Origin: Rothia terrae
GTDB taxonomy: Bacteria; Actinomycetota; Actinomycetes; Actinomycetales; Micrococcaceae
Direction of reading: 5' to 3'
Assembly (NCBI RefSeq): GCF_012396615.1
Contig: NZ_JAAXPV010000010.1
Location: forward strand, 1-64,000
DNA: 64,000 nucleotides
Shown piece after piece: positions 50,486-59,621 of the stretch (its first letter is position 1; the number at the start of each line of letters is the position of its first letter). Position numbers and translations under genes: made by a program. The notes beneath the pieces are model-generated. The model was not told where the DNA came from and searched no databases. It was given only the letters and a program-made list of their open reading frames with translations.

Positions 50486-52081
50486 GTGACCAACGCAGAA
50501 AATACCGTAGAGCAGCTCGAAGAGCGCCCGGTACTGGTTGTAGACTACGGTGCTCAGTACGCGCAGCTGATTGCTCGTCGCGTACGTGAGGCCGGTGTTT
50601 ACTCAGAAATCGTTCCTCACAGCATGTCCACCGAGAAGATTTTGGCGAAAGATCCTGCCGCAATCATTCTTTCGGGCGGTCCTTCATCTGTTTATGCAGA
50701 TGGTGCGCCTGCAGGTGATATCGCTTTGTTCGAAGCTGGCGTACCTGTTTTTGGTATTTGCTATGGCTTCCAGCTGATGGCTCATACTCTGGGCGGTACT
50801 GTTGCTCAGACAGGTTTGAGTGAGTTCGGCGCTACTACCGCGACCGTGTGTGCTGAAGACTCATCATTCTTAACCGGCACCCCCGACAGCCAGAATGTTT
50901 GGATGAGCCATGGTGATTCCGTGTCGCAGGCACCTGAGGGGTTCGATGTTTTGGCGAAGACCCCCGGCGCTGAGGTGGCTGCTTTCGTTGATACCAAGCG
51001 TAAATTCGGCGGCGTGCAGTGGCACCCCGAGGTTAAGCACTCTGATTACGGTCAGGTAGCTCTGGAGAACTTCTTGTTCAACGTTGCGGGCCTTGAGAAG
51101 ACATGGTCAACGGGCAATATCATCGACGAGCAGGTTGCTAAGATTCGTGAGCAGGTTGGCGATGACCTCGTAATCTGTGCACTGTCCGGCGGCGTTGATT
51201 CTTCTGTTGCTGCGGCTTTGGTCCACAAGGCTGTTGGCGATCAGCTAACGTGTTTCTTTATCGATCACGGTTTGTTGCGTGAAGGTGAGCGCGAGCAGGT
51301 TGAGCAGGATTACGCGTCAACTATGGGCATCAAGGTTGTGACTATCGATGAGTCAGAGCGTTTCTTGGGCGCTCTGGAGGGCATTACTGAGCCTGAGGCT
51401 AAGCGTAAGGCTATTGGTCGTGAATTTATCCGTTCGTTTGAGGACGCTCAGCGTAAGTTGATTGCTGAGGCTGGCGTTGAGGGAGCGGATATTAAGTTCT
51501 TGGTACAGGGCACTTTATACCCGGACGTTGTTGAGTCCGGCGGCGGCGAGGGCGCGGCTAATATTAAGTCTCACCACAATGTGGGCGGTTTGCCTGAGGA
51601 TTTGAAGTTTGAGCTTGTAGAGCCGTTGCGCGCTCTCTTTAAGGATGAGGTTCGCGCTATTGGTCGTGAGCTTGGCGTTCCTGAGAAGATTGTTGCTCGT
51701 CAGCCCTTCCCGGGTCCTGGCTTGGGCATTCGTGTAATTGGCGAGGTCAATAAGCACAATTTGGATGTTTTGCGTGCGGCTGATGCGATTGCTCGTGAGG
51801 AGCTGACTGCTGCTGGCATGGACGAAGAGATCTGGCAGTGCCCGGTAGTGTTGTTGGCTGGTGTTCGTTCTGTTGGTGTGCAGGGTGATGGTCGTACGTA
51901 TGGTCATCCGATTGTGTTGCGTCCGGTTTCTTCTGAGGATGCGATGACTGCGGATTGGACTCGTATGCCGTACGATGTGTTGGCTAAGATTTCGAATCGT
52001 ATTACGAATGAGGTGCGTGAGGTTAACCGAGTTGTGCTGGATGTGACTTCTAAGCCGCCGGGAACAATTGAATGGGAATAA
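50486..52081 (+). CDS. guaA: GMP synthase (glutamine-hydrolysing)
   Basis: XMP to GMP. 531 residues: class I glutaminase domain with the nucleophile in [10 protein letters not shown] and the WHPEV histidine, ATP-pyrophosphatase motif [14 protein letters not shown], and the dimerisation domain ending [12 protein letters not shown] start; AAGGT about 8 bases upstream. It completes the guanine branch with guaB 4.5 kb upstream. Confidence 0.96.
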   Translation: MTNAENTVEQLEERPVLVVDYGAQYAQLIARRVREAGVYSEIVPHSMSTEKILAKDPAAIILSGGPSSVYADGAPAGDIALFEAGVPVFGICYGFQLMAHTLGGTVAQTGLSEFGATTATVCAEDSSFLTGTPDSQNVWMSHGDSVSQAPEGFDVLAKTPGAEVAAFVDTKRKFGGVQWHPEVKHSDYGQVALENFLFNVAGLEKTWSTGNIIDEQVAKIREQVGDDLVICALSGGVDSSVAAALVHKAVGDQLTCFFIDHGLLREGEREQVEQDYASTMGIKVVTIDESERFLGALEGITEPEAKRKAIGREFIRSFEDAQRKLIAEAGVEGADIKFLVQGTLYPDVVESGGGEGAANIKSHHNVGGLPEDLKFELVEPLRALFKDEVRAIGRELGVPEKIVARQPFPGPGLGIRVIGEVNKHNLDVLRAADAIAREELTAAGMDEEIWQCPVVLLAGVRSVGVQGDGRTYGHPIVLRPVSSEDAMTADWTRMPYDVLAKISNRITNEVREVNRVVLDVTSKPPGTIEWE

Positions 52082-52120
52082 AAGCAATTTTCGGCTTCGC
52101 CGAAATAAAAATTGCTTTTA
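52081..52120 (+). terminator. Terminator after guaA
   Basis: A-rich/T-rich arms (AAAAGCAATTTT / AAATTGCTTTT) with an internal CGGCTTCGCCG stem directly following the guaA stop codon. Confidence 0.8.
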
Positions 52121-52146
52121 TTAAAACGCCGACGTAGGCGTTTCTC

Positions 52147-52181
52147 AAAGGGGACAGATTCTCAAGGGTCTGTCCCTTTTG
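52147..52181 (+). terminator. Terminator-like hairpin, copy 1 of the duplicated unit
   Basis: AAAGGGGACAGA / TCTGTCCCTTTT with a short loop and T run. Confidence 0.75.
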
Positions 52182-52246
52182 TCTGGTTTCGCTCGCAGGC
52201 GGAAAAGAAATTCAGATTAATAAGGCGTTGATGTAAACGTCTGAGG

Positions 52247-52280
52247 AAGGGGACAGGTCTTCGCGGATCTGTCCCTTTTC
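52247..52280 (+). terminator. Terminator-like hairpin, copy 2 of the duplicated unit
   Basis: AAGGGGACAGGT / ATCTGTCCCTTTT with loop CTTCGCGG; a diverged duplicate of the hairpin about 98 bases upstream. Confidence 0.75.
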
Positions 52281-52414
52281 TGTTGCTCTTTTTGTTGTTT
52301 GGGTGGGTTTTGCCTTCAACTAAGTGGTAACCATGCTTATTTCCTGTATGCTGTGGTGGTTATAGTAATTAGTGCGGGCGTGTGAGCGTCTGTGCCTGTT
52401 CCGGTGGAGGAAAG

Positions 52415-52552
52415 ATGAATAACGTACTTCGTACTGTTGTGGCTAAGTTGACTGAGATCGCTCGTGATCCTAAGAATCAGCAGAAGATTCGGGAGTTTGC
52501 TGCGAAGGTTCAGCCTAAGGTGCAGGAGCTGTTGCGTAAGCGCAATAAGTAA
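52415..52552 (+). CDS. Small basic hypothetical protein (45 residues)
   Basis: Reads MNNVLRTVVAKLTEIARDP and continues to a basic end, LLRKRNK, mostly helix-forming and amphipathic, with no cysteines and no signal peptide. GGTGGAGG lies just 5 bases before the ATG, one of the best ribosome binding sites in the window, and two terminators follow at once (52566 and 52604), so it looks like a real monocistronic gene. I do not recognise a characterised family; small actinobacterial proteins of this size with KLxEIARDPxxxxKI patterns may exist as uncharacterised orthologues. Confidence 0.65.
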   Translation: MNNVLRTVVAKLTEIARDPKNQQKIREFAAKVQPKVQELLRKRNK

Positions 52553-52565
52553 GTATTTTTTGATG

Positions 52566-52598
52566 CCCTGTCTCCGGTGGAGGCGGGGTGTTTTTGTT
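52566..52598 (+). terminator. Terminator after the microprotein gene
   Basis: CCCTGTCTCC and GGAGGCGGGG pair over 10 bp with two G-U pairs and a GGT loop, followed by TTTTTG. Confidence 0.8.
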
Positions 52599-52603
52599 AA
52601 AAG

Positions 52604-52638
52604 AAAAGCCTCGCCGTACACTACTCGGCGAGGCTTTT
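52604..52638. terminator. Second terminator-like hairpin after the microprotein gene
   Basis: Perfect 13-bp arms AAAAGCCTCGCCG / CGGCGAGGCTTTT; symmetric, so it could act in both directions. Confidence 0.8.
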
Positions 52639-52965
52639 GCATCCTAAAAAATAAATGAGGTGCTCTCTATTCATTCACATGTGGATGCTTTGCTTTGCGG
52701 CGCTTTTTGGGGAATCTGCCGCAAAGAGGTTCGCATTCGAGTAGGGAAAACCTCGAGTGTGCGAACGTTTTTATTCTAGTATGCGGTGGATTTTTTAGGA
52801 GGCATGGCGCGTTGTGCGCGATAGAAGAGCGTACAAATTAATTTACTTTGTCGGTCAAACCGTTGTCCTAGATATAGATTTTCGTGGTGTAAGTAACCAC
52901 CTTGAATAGGCCGAAAAGGGGCTTAGCTGCGTGTGCATGCTAAGCCCCTGTTTCGGTAGGACGTA
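52639..52965. other. Intergenic region with tandem hairpins
   Basis: CTTTGCGGC 52693-52701 with GCCGCAAAG 52718-52726, immediately followed by GTTCGCA...TCGAG (52729-52741) with CTCGA...TGCGAAC (52752-52766) and a T5 run. No ORF is supported. The terminator of the minus-strand glucosidase gene is at 52911-52949. Confidence 0.65.
52911..52949 (-). terminator. Intrinsic terminator of the glucosidase operon
   Basis: AGGGGCTTAGC / GCTAAGCCCCT; on the minus strand the stem is followed by TTTTC, 17 bases past the stop codon. Confidence 0.9.
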
Positions 52966-54684
52966 TTAGTCGGAAATTTTGTATACCTTGGCTTCGTACG
53001 GTCGCAAGGTGTCACCGGCGTCATCGGAGTAGTTAGAGATGACGAGCTGCTGGCGGCCGTCTGCTAGCTCGTAGCTACGTTCTACGTCGTGGTCGGTGAA
53101 GTTCGCGATGACAAGAAGTTTCTCGCCGTTCGATGCGTGACGTTCGTAGGCGTATACTTCTGAGTCTTCGGCGTCCAAGGGCTTGAAGGACGCGTACACC
53201 ATGTGGTCTTGCAGTTCGCCGCGTCGTAGGGAGATGAGACGCTGGTAGTAGTAGAACAGTGAGTCTGGGTTATCCAGTGCTGCCTGGGCGTTGATTTCGG
53301 TGAAGTTGGGGTTAACGTCAATCCACGGAGTTCCGGTGGAGAACCCGCCGTGAGCGCTGCTGTCCCACTGAACGGGGGTGCGTGCGTTGTCGCGTCCTTT
53401 GGCGTAGATCAGTTCCATGCCCTCAACAGGAGTTAGAGAACCGCGATCGGTCACAAAATCGTCGTACATGTTGAGGGAATCGAGATCGCGATAGTCCGAA
53501 ATGCTCGGGAACTTCACGTTGGTCATGCCGAACTCTTCGCCCTGGTAAATGTAGGGGGTTCCCTGCATAAAGTGAAGGACGGTGGCAAGCATTTTCGCGC
53601 TGACTTCGCGGTACTCAGCAGAGTCATTGCCAAAGCGCGATACCACGCGCGGCTGATCATGGTTGTTCCAGTAGAGTGAGCCCCACGCCTTGCCGTCCAA
53701 CTCCGTCTGCCAGGCATTCAAAACCTTTTTGAGCTCGCGAAGATCGTATTTTTGTAAGGACCATTTGCCCATGCCAGCGCCCGGGTCTGAGTCCACACCC
53801 ATGTGTTCAAAATGGAAGATCATATTGAGCTCATCGGTTTCAAAACCGGCGAACCCTAAAGCTTCGGACGGGGGAGTTGCAGACATCTCTCCAACCGTCA
53901 TGCAGTCGTAGCGCGAGAATGCCTGCGCATTCATCTCGTGCATCCATTCATGAACCTTAGTGCCATTGTGAATGACGAAGGGAATGGACGAACTGTGTTT
54001 GTCAGGATCCACTGAAGGATCGTCAGGCAATCCCTCGGGTTTGGAGATGATGTTGATTGCGTCCAGGCGGAAGCCATCGATTCCTTTATCTAACCACCAG
54101 CGGGTCATCTCGTAGATAGCCTCACGCACCTTGGGGTTTTCCCAATTCAGGTCGGGTTGCTTCTTCGAGAAGATGTGCATGTACCACTGATCGGTGTTTT
54201 CGTCGTATTCCCACGCGCGTCCGCCAAATTCCGAGCCCCAGTTATTCGGCGGGAGTGGATTGCCCTGATCATCGACGCCGGAAGAATCTCGCCAGTAGTA
54301 GAAGTCGCGGTAGGGATTGTCTGTGGAGGCACGCGACTGCACAAACCATTCGTGCTCATCAGAGGTATGATTGGCGACCATATCCATCAGAATTTTGATG
54401 CCGTGGTTGTGAGCGGTTTCTAGAAGCTCATCAAAGTCAGCCATGGTGCCGAACTCGTCCATGATGCTGTAGTAATCGCTGATGTCATAGCCCATGTCGT
54501 CGTTGGGAGATCCAAAAACGGGGGAGAGCCAGATAACGTTGATGCCTAGCTGCGAGAGGTAGGGAATACGCGAGGTGATACCGGGGATATCGCCGATGCC
54601 ATCGCCGTCAGAATCTTGGAATGAACGCGGCCATACCTGATATACAACGGCTTCTTTCCACCACTGTTTACCTGCGTTAGACAT
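52966..54684 (-). CDS. Alpha-glucosidase, GH13 subfamily 31 (alpha-1,4-type signature)
   Basis: Retaining glucosidase acting on the non-reducing glucose of small alpha-glucosides, cytoplasmic (no signal peptide). 572 residues: (beta/alpha)8 domain with the calcium loop DSDGDGIGD (24-32), region I MVANHTSDEH, region II GFRLDAINIISK with the nucleophile Asp, region III TVGEM with the acid Glu, region IV WNNHDQPR, and a C-terminal beta domain. The residue after the nucleophile is Ala; in this subfamily Val goes with alpha-1,6 and Ala/Thr with alpha-1,4 or broad preference. Last gene of the minus operon; 40 bases after its paralogue. Confidence 0.88.
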   Translation of the reverse strand: MSNAGKQWWKEAVVYQVWPRSFQDSDGDGIGDIPGITSRIPYLSQLGINVIWLSPVFGSPNDDMGYDISDYYSIMDEFGTMADFDELLETAHNHGIKILMDMVANHTSDEHEWFVQSRASTDNPYRDFYYWRDSSGVDDQGNPLPPNNWGSEFGGRAWEYDENTDQWYMHIFSKKQPDLNWENPKVREAIYEMTRWWLDKGIDGFRLDAINIISKPEGLPDDPSVDPDKHSSSIPFVIHNGTKVHEWMHEMNAQAFSRYDCMTVGEMSATPPSEALGFAGFETDELNMIFHFEHMGVDSDPGAGMGKWSLQKYDLRELKKVLNAWQTELDGKAWGSLYWNNHDQPRVVSRFGNDSAEYREVSAKMLATVLHFMQGTPYIYQGEEFGMTNVKFPSISDYRDLDSLNMYDDFVTDRGSLTPVEGMELIYAKGRDNARTPVQWDSSAHGGFSTGTPWIDVNPNFTEINAQAALDNPDSLFYYYQRLISLRRGELQDHMVYASFKPLDAEDSEVYAYERHASNGEKLLVIANFTDHDVERSYELADGRQQLVISNYSDDAGDTLRPYEAKVYKISD

Positions 54685-54724
54685 AAAATTTCTCCTTCAA
54701 AAACTAAAATATTGCCGTTGCCCG

Positions 54725-56437
54725 TTATGCGGTGAACCTGTACACAACTGACTCGTAGGGGCGCAAGACGTTGTCTGTGGGTGCATCCTCGTAGTTGCTG
54801 ATCAGCAGCTCGGCGGATGCGGTGTCGTAGCCGTAATCACGTTCAACAAGCTGATCGGTGAAGTTACTAATGACTAGCAGGGTCTCGCCCTCAGACTCTC
54901 CGGTGCCTCTGCGCAGGTAGGCGTAAACCGCTGCATCATCGGAATCTAGCAGCTTGTAGATTCCGTTGATAATAATCGGGTGGTTCTGCCGTAATTCAAT
55001 GAGCTTCTTATAGTGATAGAAGACGGAGTCTTTGTCACTCAGTGCCTGGTCAGCGTTGATTTCTGTGTAGCGCGGATTGAGCTTGAGCCAGGGAGTACCG
55101 TCGGTGAAGCCTGCGTGCTTGCTGTTGTCCCATTGCATGGGGGTGCGTGCGTTGTCGCGTCCTGACGCTGAAATATAGCGCATCATGTTCTCATGCGATA
55201 CGGTGCCAGAATCCACGAGTTTGCGGTAGTTATCGTGAATTTCGATGTCGTTGTAATCGTTGATGTCCTCAAAGAAGACGTTGGTCATGCCCAGCTCTTC
55301 ACCTTGATAAATGTAGGGGGTTCCCTGCATCATGTGCAGGGTTGTGCCCAGCATTTTGGCTGATCGGACGCGGTGCTCCGGGCTGTCATTGCCAAAGCGA
55401 GAAACAGCGCGCGGCTGGTCATGGTTGTTCCAATACAGAGCGTTCCAAGCCTTGCCTGAGAGATCATCCTGCCATTTAGTCAAAATGCGTTTGAGGTCCA
55501 CGAGCTGGAACCGAGTATCGTTCCATTTACCGATCATCGGGTCTGGGTTAGAGTCCACTCCCATGTGCTCGAACTGGAAGAGAGTTTGTAGTTCTTCACG
55601 GTCAAAGCCGGTGTAGAGCAAGCCGTCTGCAGTTGTCACGCAAGGTGTTTCACCCACCGTCAATACGGGGTACTTGCTCAGGACCTCTGTGTACATCTCA
55701 TGGAGGAACTCATGAACCCGAGGACCATTAGCGGCCATAATCAAAGAATTATCTTTTGAACCTGCGGTGACAGCTAAATCATCGGGGTATGACTGATCTT
55801 TAGAAATCAGGTTGATGACGTCCATACGGAAACCGGCAACACCTTTGTCGAGCCAGAACCGCATGACATCGTAGACTTCTTCGCGTACCTTGGGATTCTC
55901 CCAGTTCAAATCAGGTTGTTTGATGGAGAACATATGAAGGTAGAACTGCTGGGTAGTTTCATCCCACTCCCACGTAGACGGTGAGAACGCTGCAATCCAG
56001 TTGGTGGGCGGAATCGGGGTGCCGTCGTCCTCGAAGCCCTGTGCGTCCTTCCAAATGTAGTAATCGCGGTAGGGATTGTCTTTTGAGGACCGCGCTTGCT
56101 TAAACCACTCGTGTTCATCTGAGGTGTGGTTGACCACGAGGTCCATGATGATTTTGATGTTGTGCTTGGTCGCCTCGGCAAGGAGCTCATCGAAATCTGC
56201 CATGGTGCCGAACTCATCCATGATGGCTCGGTAATCAGAGATGTCGTAGCCGTTATCGTCGTTGGGGGACTGATAGACGGGGGAGAGCCAGATTGCTTGA
56301 ATGCCTAGGTTAGCGAGGTAGGGGATGCGAGAGGTAATGCCCGGGATATCTCCGACACCATCGCCGTTAGAGTCTTGAAAACTGCGGGGGTAGATCTGGT
56401 AGATGACGGGTTCTTGCCACCACTGAGTTGTGCTCAT
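54725..56437 (-). CDS. Alpha-glucosidase, GH13 subfamily 31 (oligo-1,6-glucosidase-type signature)
   Basis: 570 residues, colinear paralogue of the neighbouring glucosidase. Calcium loop DSNGDGVGD, region I LVVNHTSDEH, region II GFRMDVINLISK, region III TVGETP, region IV WNNHDQPR. The residue after the catalytic Asp is Val, the signature of isomaltose/oligo-1,6-glucosidases. No signal peptide. It lies 23 bases after the EEP phosphatase gene and upstream of the second glucosidase. With the PTS gene divergent to it, it probably works on sugar already inside the cell. Confidence 0.88.
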   Translation of the reverse strand: MSTTQWWQEPVIYQIYPRSFQDSNGDGVGDIPGITSRIPYLANLGIQAIWLSPVYQSPNDDNGYDISDYRAIMDEFGTMADFDELLAEATKHNIKIIMDLVVNHTSDEHEWFKQARSSKDNPYRDYYIWKDAQGFEDDGTPIPPTNWIAAFSPSTWEWDETTQQFYLHMFSIKQPDLNWENPKVREEVYDVMRFWLDKGVAGFRMDVINLISKDQSYPDDLAVTAGSKDNSLIMAANGPRVHEFLHEMYTEVLSKYPVLTVGETPCVTTADGLLYTGFDREELQTLFQFEHMGVDSNPDPMIGKWNDTRFQLVDLKRILTKWQDDLSGKAWNALYWNNHDQPRAVSRFGNDSPEHRVRSAKMLGTTLHMMQGTPYIYQGEELGMTNVFFEDINDYNDIEIHDNYRKLVDSGTVSHENMMRYISASGRDNARTPMQWDNSKHAGFTDGTPWLKLNPRYTEINADQALSDKDSVFYHYKKLIELRQNHPIIINGIYKLLDSDDAAVYAYLRRGTGESEGETLLVISNFTDQLVERDYGYDTASAELLISNYEDAPTDNVLRPYESVVYRFTA

Positions 56438-56460
56438 GGTTCTTTCCTTAAATGTGGGGT

Positions 56461-57336
56461 TTAGGCGGTACGGGCGAAGAACGCTTGTGACGGGTGCGAG
56501 AGTTGAAGCGGGTCGAAGGATGCGAGCACGCCACTGTGATCTGAAATTGCTTGTGCGGTGTTGTCGGCAAATACGACCTTGTGAGTCTTGAATTCAATGG
56601 GTTCAGAGGTGAAGATGTGATCCAACGTCATGGCTGATAGGACTTCGTCCCAGCCGTGGATTGCTTTGTGAACGGTGGCTTCGCCTGAAACCTGGGTTGC
56701 CGATGCTCGGGCATCATGCCATCCGCGGGAGAGTACCAGATCGTACCCCTGTTCCCGCAGGGCACTGTCATTGTTGAAGTCGCCCATCATCACGGCAGGA
56801 GCATCCGCAATCTCACGTAATTGGCGGTCAAGAAGCGCAAACTCGTGTTCAAAGAGGGACTGCCCGTCGTTATTCCACCACGACAGGTGGCAGGTTGCAA
56901 ACCATAGCGGCTGGCCTTGAACTTCAATTTTCGCAGCTAAAGCGAAGCGTTTTTGGATGTCATAGAAGCCATAGTTCGGCGCTAAATCGAGGGCTTGAGT
57001 GCGTTGAAGCGGAGCCTTAGAAAGTATCGCGAGTCCTTCTTCGTACATCTCAAAGCCAAGGTGGGTTGCAATCCAGCTCCAATGGTAGGTGTAGCCCATC
57101 TTTTTCAACAAACGGACCAGGAGTAACGCGTAGTTATCTTCGCGGATGGGATGTTCGACTGAGGTCGATACAAAACATGGGGTAGAGGTGGCCTCGAAGA
57201 ACTGTTGGTGTTGGTTGACTTCTTGCAGGGTAATGACATCAATGTCTTCGTTGACGATGTAATGCGCTAAATCGGTGAGCTTATCAATCTGGTTAATCTC
57301 TAGCCAGCTATGGGTGTTGAGAGTCAAAATTTTCAT
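56461..57336 (-). CDS. Endonuclease/exonuclease/phosphatase-fold protein, probable disaccharide-6'-phosphate phosphatase (MapP-like)
   Basis: 291 residues of the EEP metallo-hydrolase fold: MKILTLNTHSW with the metal Asn, ITLQEVNQH with the metal Glu, ATCHLSWW, VMMGDFNND, TLDHIFTS and the catalytic ISDHSGV. Members with the LNTHSW start and beside maltose PTS genes include, as I remember, the maltose-6'-phosphate phosphatase MapP of Enterococcus and lactobacilli. Here it is the first gene of an operon with two glucosidases that need unphosphorylated substrates and diverges from a PTS EIICB, which fits that role well. Nuclease activity is less likely but not excluded by sequence. Confidence 0.7.
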   Translation of the reverse strand: MKILTLNTHSWLEINQIDKLTDLAHYIVNEDIDVITLQEVNQHQQFFEATSTPCFVSTSVEHPIREDNYALLLVRLLKKMGYTYHWSWIATHLGFEMYEEGLAILSKAPLQRTQALDLAPNYGFYDIQKRFALAAKIEVQGQPLWFATCHLSWWNNDGQSLFEHEFALLDRQLREIADAPAVMMGDFNNDSALREQGYDLVLSRGWHDARASATQVSGEATVHKAIHGWDEVLSAMTLDHIFTSEPIEFKTHKVVFADNTAQAISDHSGVLASFDPLQLSHPSQAFFARTA

Positions 57337-57589
57337 GACCGGAAGGAACTTCTAACGCTAATAAAGGGGTGTGGTGATAGTAGAAAAATCAGTTTTATCC
57401 TATGGACGTTTGCACCGCGAATGCGAGGGAAAGGGCGACCGCGATGCCCAGAACTTTTACCAAGTCTTGAAACACTAATGCCACGTTGTGAAACTCTTGT
57501 TCAAGATAGAGATTTAGTGCGGTGAAATACGTTACTTCGGGGTATTCTTCTATTCGTTACTTGTACTTTTGAAAACGAGGTTTGATCCG

Positions 57590-59527
57590 ATGATGGAGAA
57601 AATCCAGAGGTTCGGCTCGGCAATGCTTGCCCCCGTCCTCCTCTTTGCTTTTGCTGGTCTTGCAGTAGGTATCGCTATTATCTGCAAGAACGAGCAACTC
57701 CTTGGCCCGATCGCGGCTGAGGGTACTGGCTGGTTTAACTTCTGGTCAGTGTGGGAGGCAGGCGCTTGGACTGTCTTCAACCAGATGGAATTGTTGTTTG
57801 TTCTTGGTTTGCCCATTGCACTGGCAAAGCACGCACAGGCACGCGCTGTTCTTGAAGCAGCAATGGTTTACCTGACCTTCAACTACTTTGTAGCTACCAT
57901 CCTCAGCATTTGGGGCAACAACTTCGGTATCAACTACGAGCAGGACATCACCGAGACCGCTGCCGGTACCGGTTTGAAGATGATCGCTGGTATTAAAACC
58001 ATGGACACCGGTATTTTCGGTGCGATCATCATCTCTGCAATCGTTGTGTGGTTGCACAACCGCTTCTTTAACACCAAGCTTCCGGACTTCCTCGGTATCT
58101 TCCAGGGCACTCAGTTTGTATACGGTGTTGGCTTCTTCTTGATGATGCCCGTAGCACTTTTGTTCTGCGCTGTTTGGCCCACTATCCAGGCAGGCATCGG
58201 CTCGTTGCAGGGTGTTTTCATGGGCTCAGGCGTCTTCGGCATCTGGCTGTACGTCTTCTTAGAGCGCATCCTGATTCCCACCGGTCTGCACCACTTTATC
58301 TACACCCCCTTTGTCTTTGGTCCCGCTGTTACTCCTAACGGTGTTACCAAGGACTGGGTTGCTGCACTGCCGCAGATTGCACAGTCATCTGCACCCCTAT
58401 CAGAGCAGTTCCCCGCTGGTGGCTTTGGTCTGCACGGTAACTCAAAGGTCTTTGCGCCGCTGGGCATTGCTGCAGCGTTCTACACCACCGCGCGTCCTGA
58501 GAAGAAGAAGGAAACCCTGGCACTTCTCATTCCCGTTTGCTTGACCGCAATCCTCATCGGTATTACCGAGCCTCTTGAATTCACCTTCCTCTTCTTGGCT
58601 CCGCCGCTGTTTGCTGTTCATGCAGTATTGGCTGCAACCATGACATCAGTGATGTGGCTCTTCGGTGTTCGCGGCAACATGGGTGGCGGTCTGATTGACT
58701 TCCTGTTCCAGAACTGGATTCCGCTGTGGAGCAACCACTCAGGCACCTACATCGCTCAGATCATTATCGGTCTGATCTTCACCCTGATTTACTTTGTTGT
58801 CTTCCGTTTCATGATTTTGAAGTTCGATTTCAAGACTCCCGGTCGTGAGGTCGACGGTGGCGAAACCAAGCTGTACTCAAAGGCTGAGTATCGTGCAGCA
58901 AAGAAGAACGGCAAGATTGGTGTGGGTTCAGTAGCTGCAGCAAGCGCAGCTGGTGCTGCGACCGGTGCTGTTACTGCGGATGCTGATGACACCTACAGCC
59001 AGCGTGCACGCGACTTCCTGGGACTGCTGGGTGGCCCGTCAAACATCACCGATGTTAACAACTGCGCAACCCGCCTCCGCGTTTCGGTGAAGGATCCTGA
59101 ACTCGTTGGTAACGAGTCAGACTTCAAGAGCGCAGGTGCTATGGGCCTGGTCAACAAGGGCAAGGCGCTGCAGGTCATTGTTGGTATGGACGTTCCTCAG
59201 GTTCGTGACCGTTTCGAGGATATGGTCAACGCAGCTGACTATGCTCCTGCCGAAGCAACCGCATCCAACGATCCTTATTCACAGCGCGCTCACGATTTCT
59301 TGGCTCTGCTCGGTGGCGCTGAGAACATCACTAACGTGAATAACTGCGCAACACGCCTTCGCGTTTCTGTTGCAGATGAGAACAAGGTTGATACCTCGGA
59401 TGCGAACTTCAAGAACGCCGGTGCACTCGGTGTTGTTCGCAAGGGCAAGGCATACCAGGTCATCGTTGGTATGGACGTTCCCCAGGTTCGCGATCGTTTC
59501 GAAGATATGGTTAATTCCAACAAGTAA
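57590..59527 (+). CDS. PTS alpha-glucoside/maltose-type EIICB with two tandem IIB domains
   Basis: 645 residues. The EIIC domain (about 1-430) has some ten helices, starts MMEKIQRFGSAMLAPVLLF, and contains GITEPLEFTFLFLAPPLF, typical of the glucose/alpha-glucoside superfamily. After a Lys- and Ala-rich linker come IIB-1 (about 466-548) and IIB-2 (about 560-645), each with NNCATRLRVSV and the phosphorylated cysteine (about residues 492 and 586). No IIA domain, so a glucose-type EIIA elsewhere must donate phosphate. ATG 57590 is chosen for GAGG nine bases upstream; a TTG at 57569 would add 7 residues. Divergent from the glucosidase operon across 253 bases. Confidence 0.88.
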   Translation: MMEKIQRFGSAMLAPVLLFAFAGLAVGIAIICKNEQLLGPIAAEGTGWFNFWSVWEAGAWTVFNQMELLFVLGLPIALAKHAQARAVLEAAMVYLTFNYFVATILSIWGNNFGINYEQDITETAAGTGLKMIAGIKTMDTGIFGAIIISAIVVWLHNRFFNTKLPDFLGIFQGTQFVYGVGFFLMMPVALLFCAVWPTIQAGIGSLQGVFMGSGVFGIWLYVFLERILIPTGLHHFIYTPFVFGPAVTPNGVTKDWVAALPQIAQSSAPLSEQFPAGGFGLHGNSKVFAPLGIAAAFYTTARPEKKKETLALLIPVCLTAILIGITEPLEFTFLFLAPPLFAVHAVLAATMTSVMWLFGVRGNMGGGLIDFLFQNWIPLWSNHSGTYIAQIIIGLIFTLIYFVVFRFMILKFDFKTPGREVDGGETKLYSKAEYRAAKKNGKIGVGSVAAASAAGAATGAVTADADDTYSQRARDFLGLLGGPSNITDVNNCATRLRVSVKDPELVGNESDFKSAGAMGLVNKGKALQVIVGMDVPQVRDRFEDMVNAADYAPAEATASNDPYSQRAHDFLALLGGAENITNVNNCATRLRVSVADENKVDTSDANFKNAGALGVVRKGKAYQVIVGMDVPQVRDRFEDMVNSNK

Positions 59528-59556
59528 CCGTTCAGGTCTCTGAGCGGATACGTTAG

Positions 59557-59621
59557 CTCCCGGTGTTTACGATGCTGTACTATCGTTTTTGATAGTAAGT
59601 AAGTATTCACCGGGAGTTTTT
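59557..59621 (+). terminator. Terminator of the PTS gene overlapping the rpiR ribosome binding site
   Basis: Perfect 9-bp arms CTCCCGGTG (59557-59565) and CACCGGGAG (59608-59616) enclose an inner 7-bp hairpin (TACTATC/GATAGTA, 59578-59597) and are followed by T5. The descending arm contains GGGAG, the only Shine-Dalgarno candidate of the next gene. Confidence 0.85.

Larger units (their letters stand above)
52082..52414. other. Intergenic region with three successive hairpins, two of them duplicated
   Basis: First hairpin at 52081-52120 (AAAAGCAATTTT, CGGC/GCCG, AAATTGCTTTT), the guaA terminator. Then two diverged tandem units about 98 bases apart, each an ACGTxxACGT-like segment followed by AAGGGGACAG...CTGTCCCTTTT (52147-52180 and 52247-52279), both terminator-like. 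The rest, 52285-52414, should hold the promoter of the microprotein gene. Confidence 0.75.

Noticed and set aside
51515-52087. A 190-codon minus-strand frame antisense to guaA
   Set aside because: Codon-bias shadow of guaA, rich in Asn/Thr/Arg, with no ribosome binding site and no domain.
57337-57589. A defined RpiR operator in the divergent region of the alpha-glucoside module
   Set aside because: Only imperfect repeats such as GTGAAACTC, TTGAAACAC and CTTGTTCAAG are present; no convincing palindrome, so none was called.
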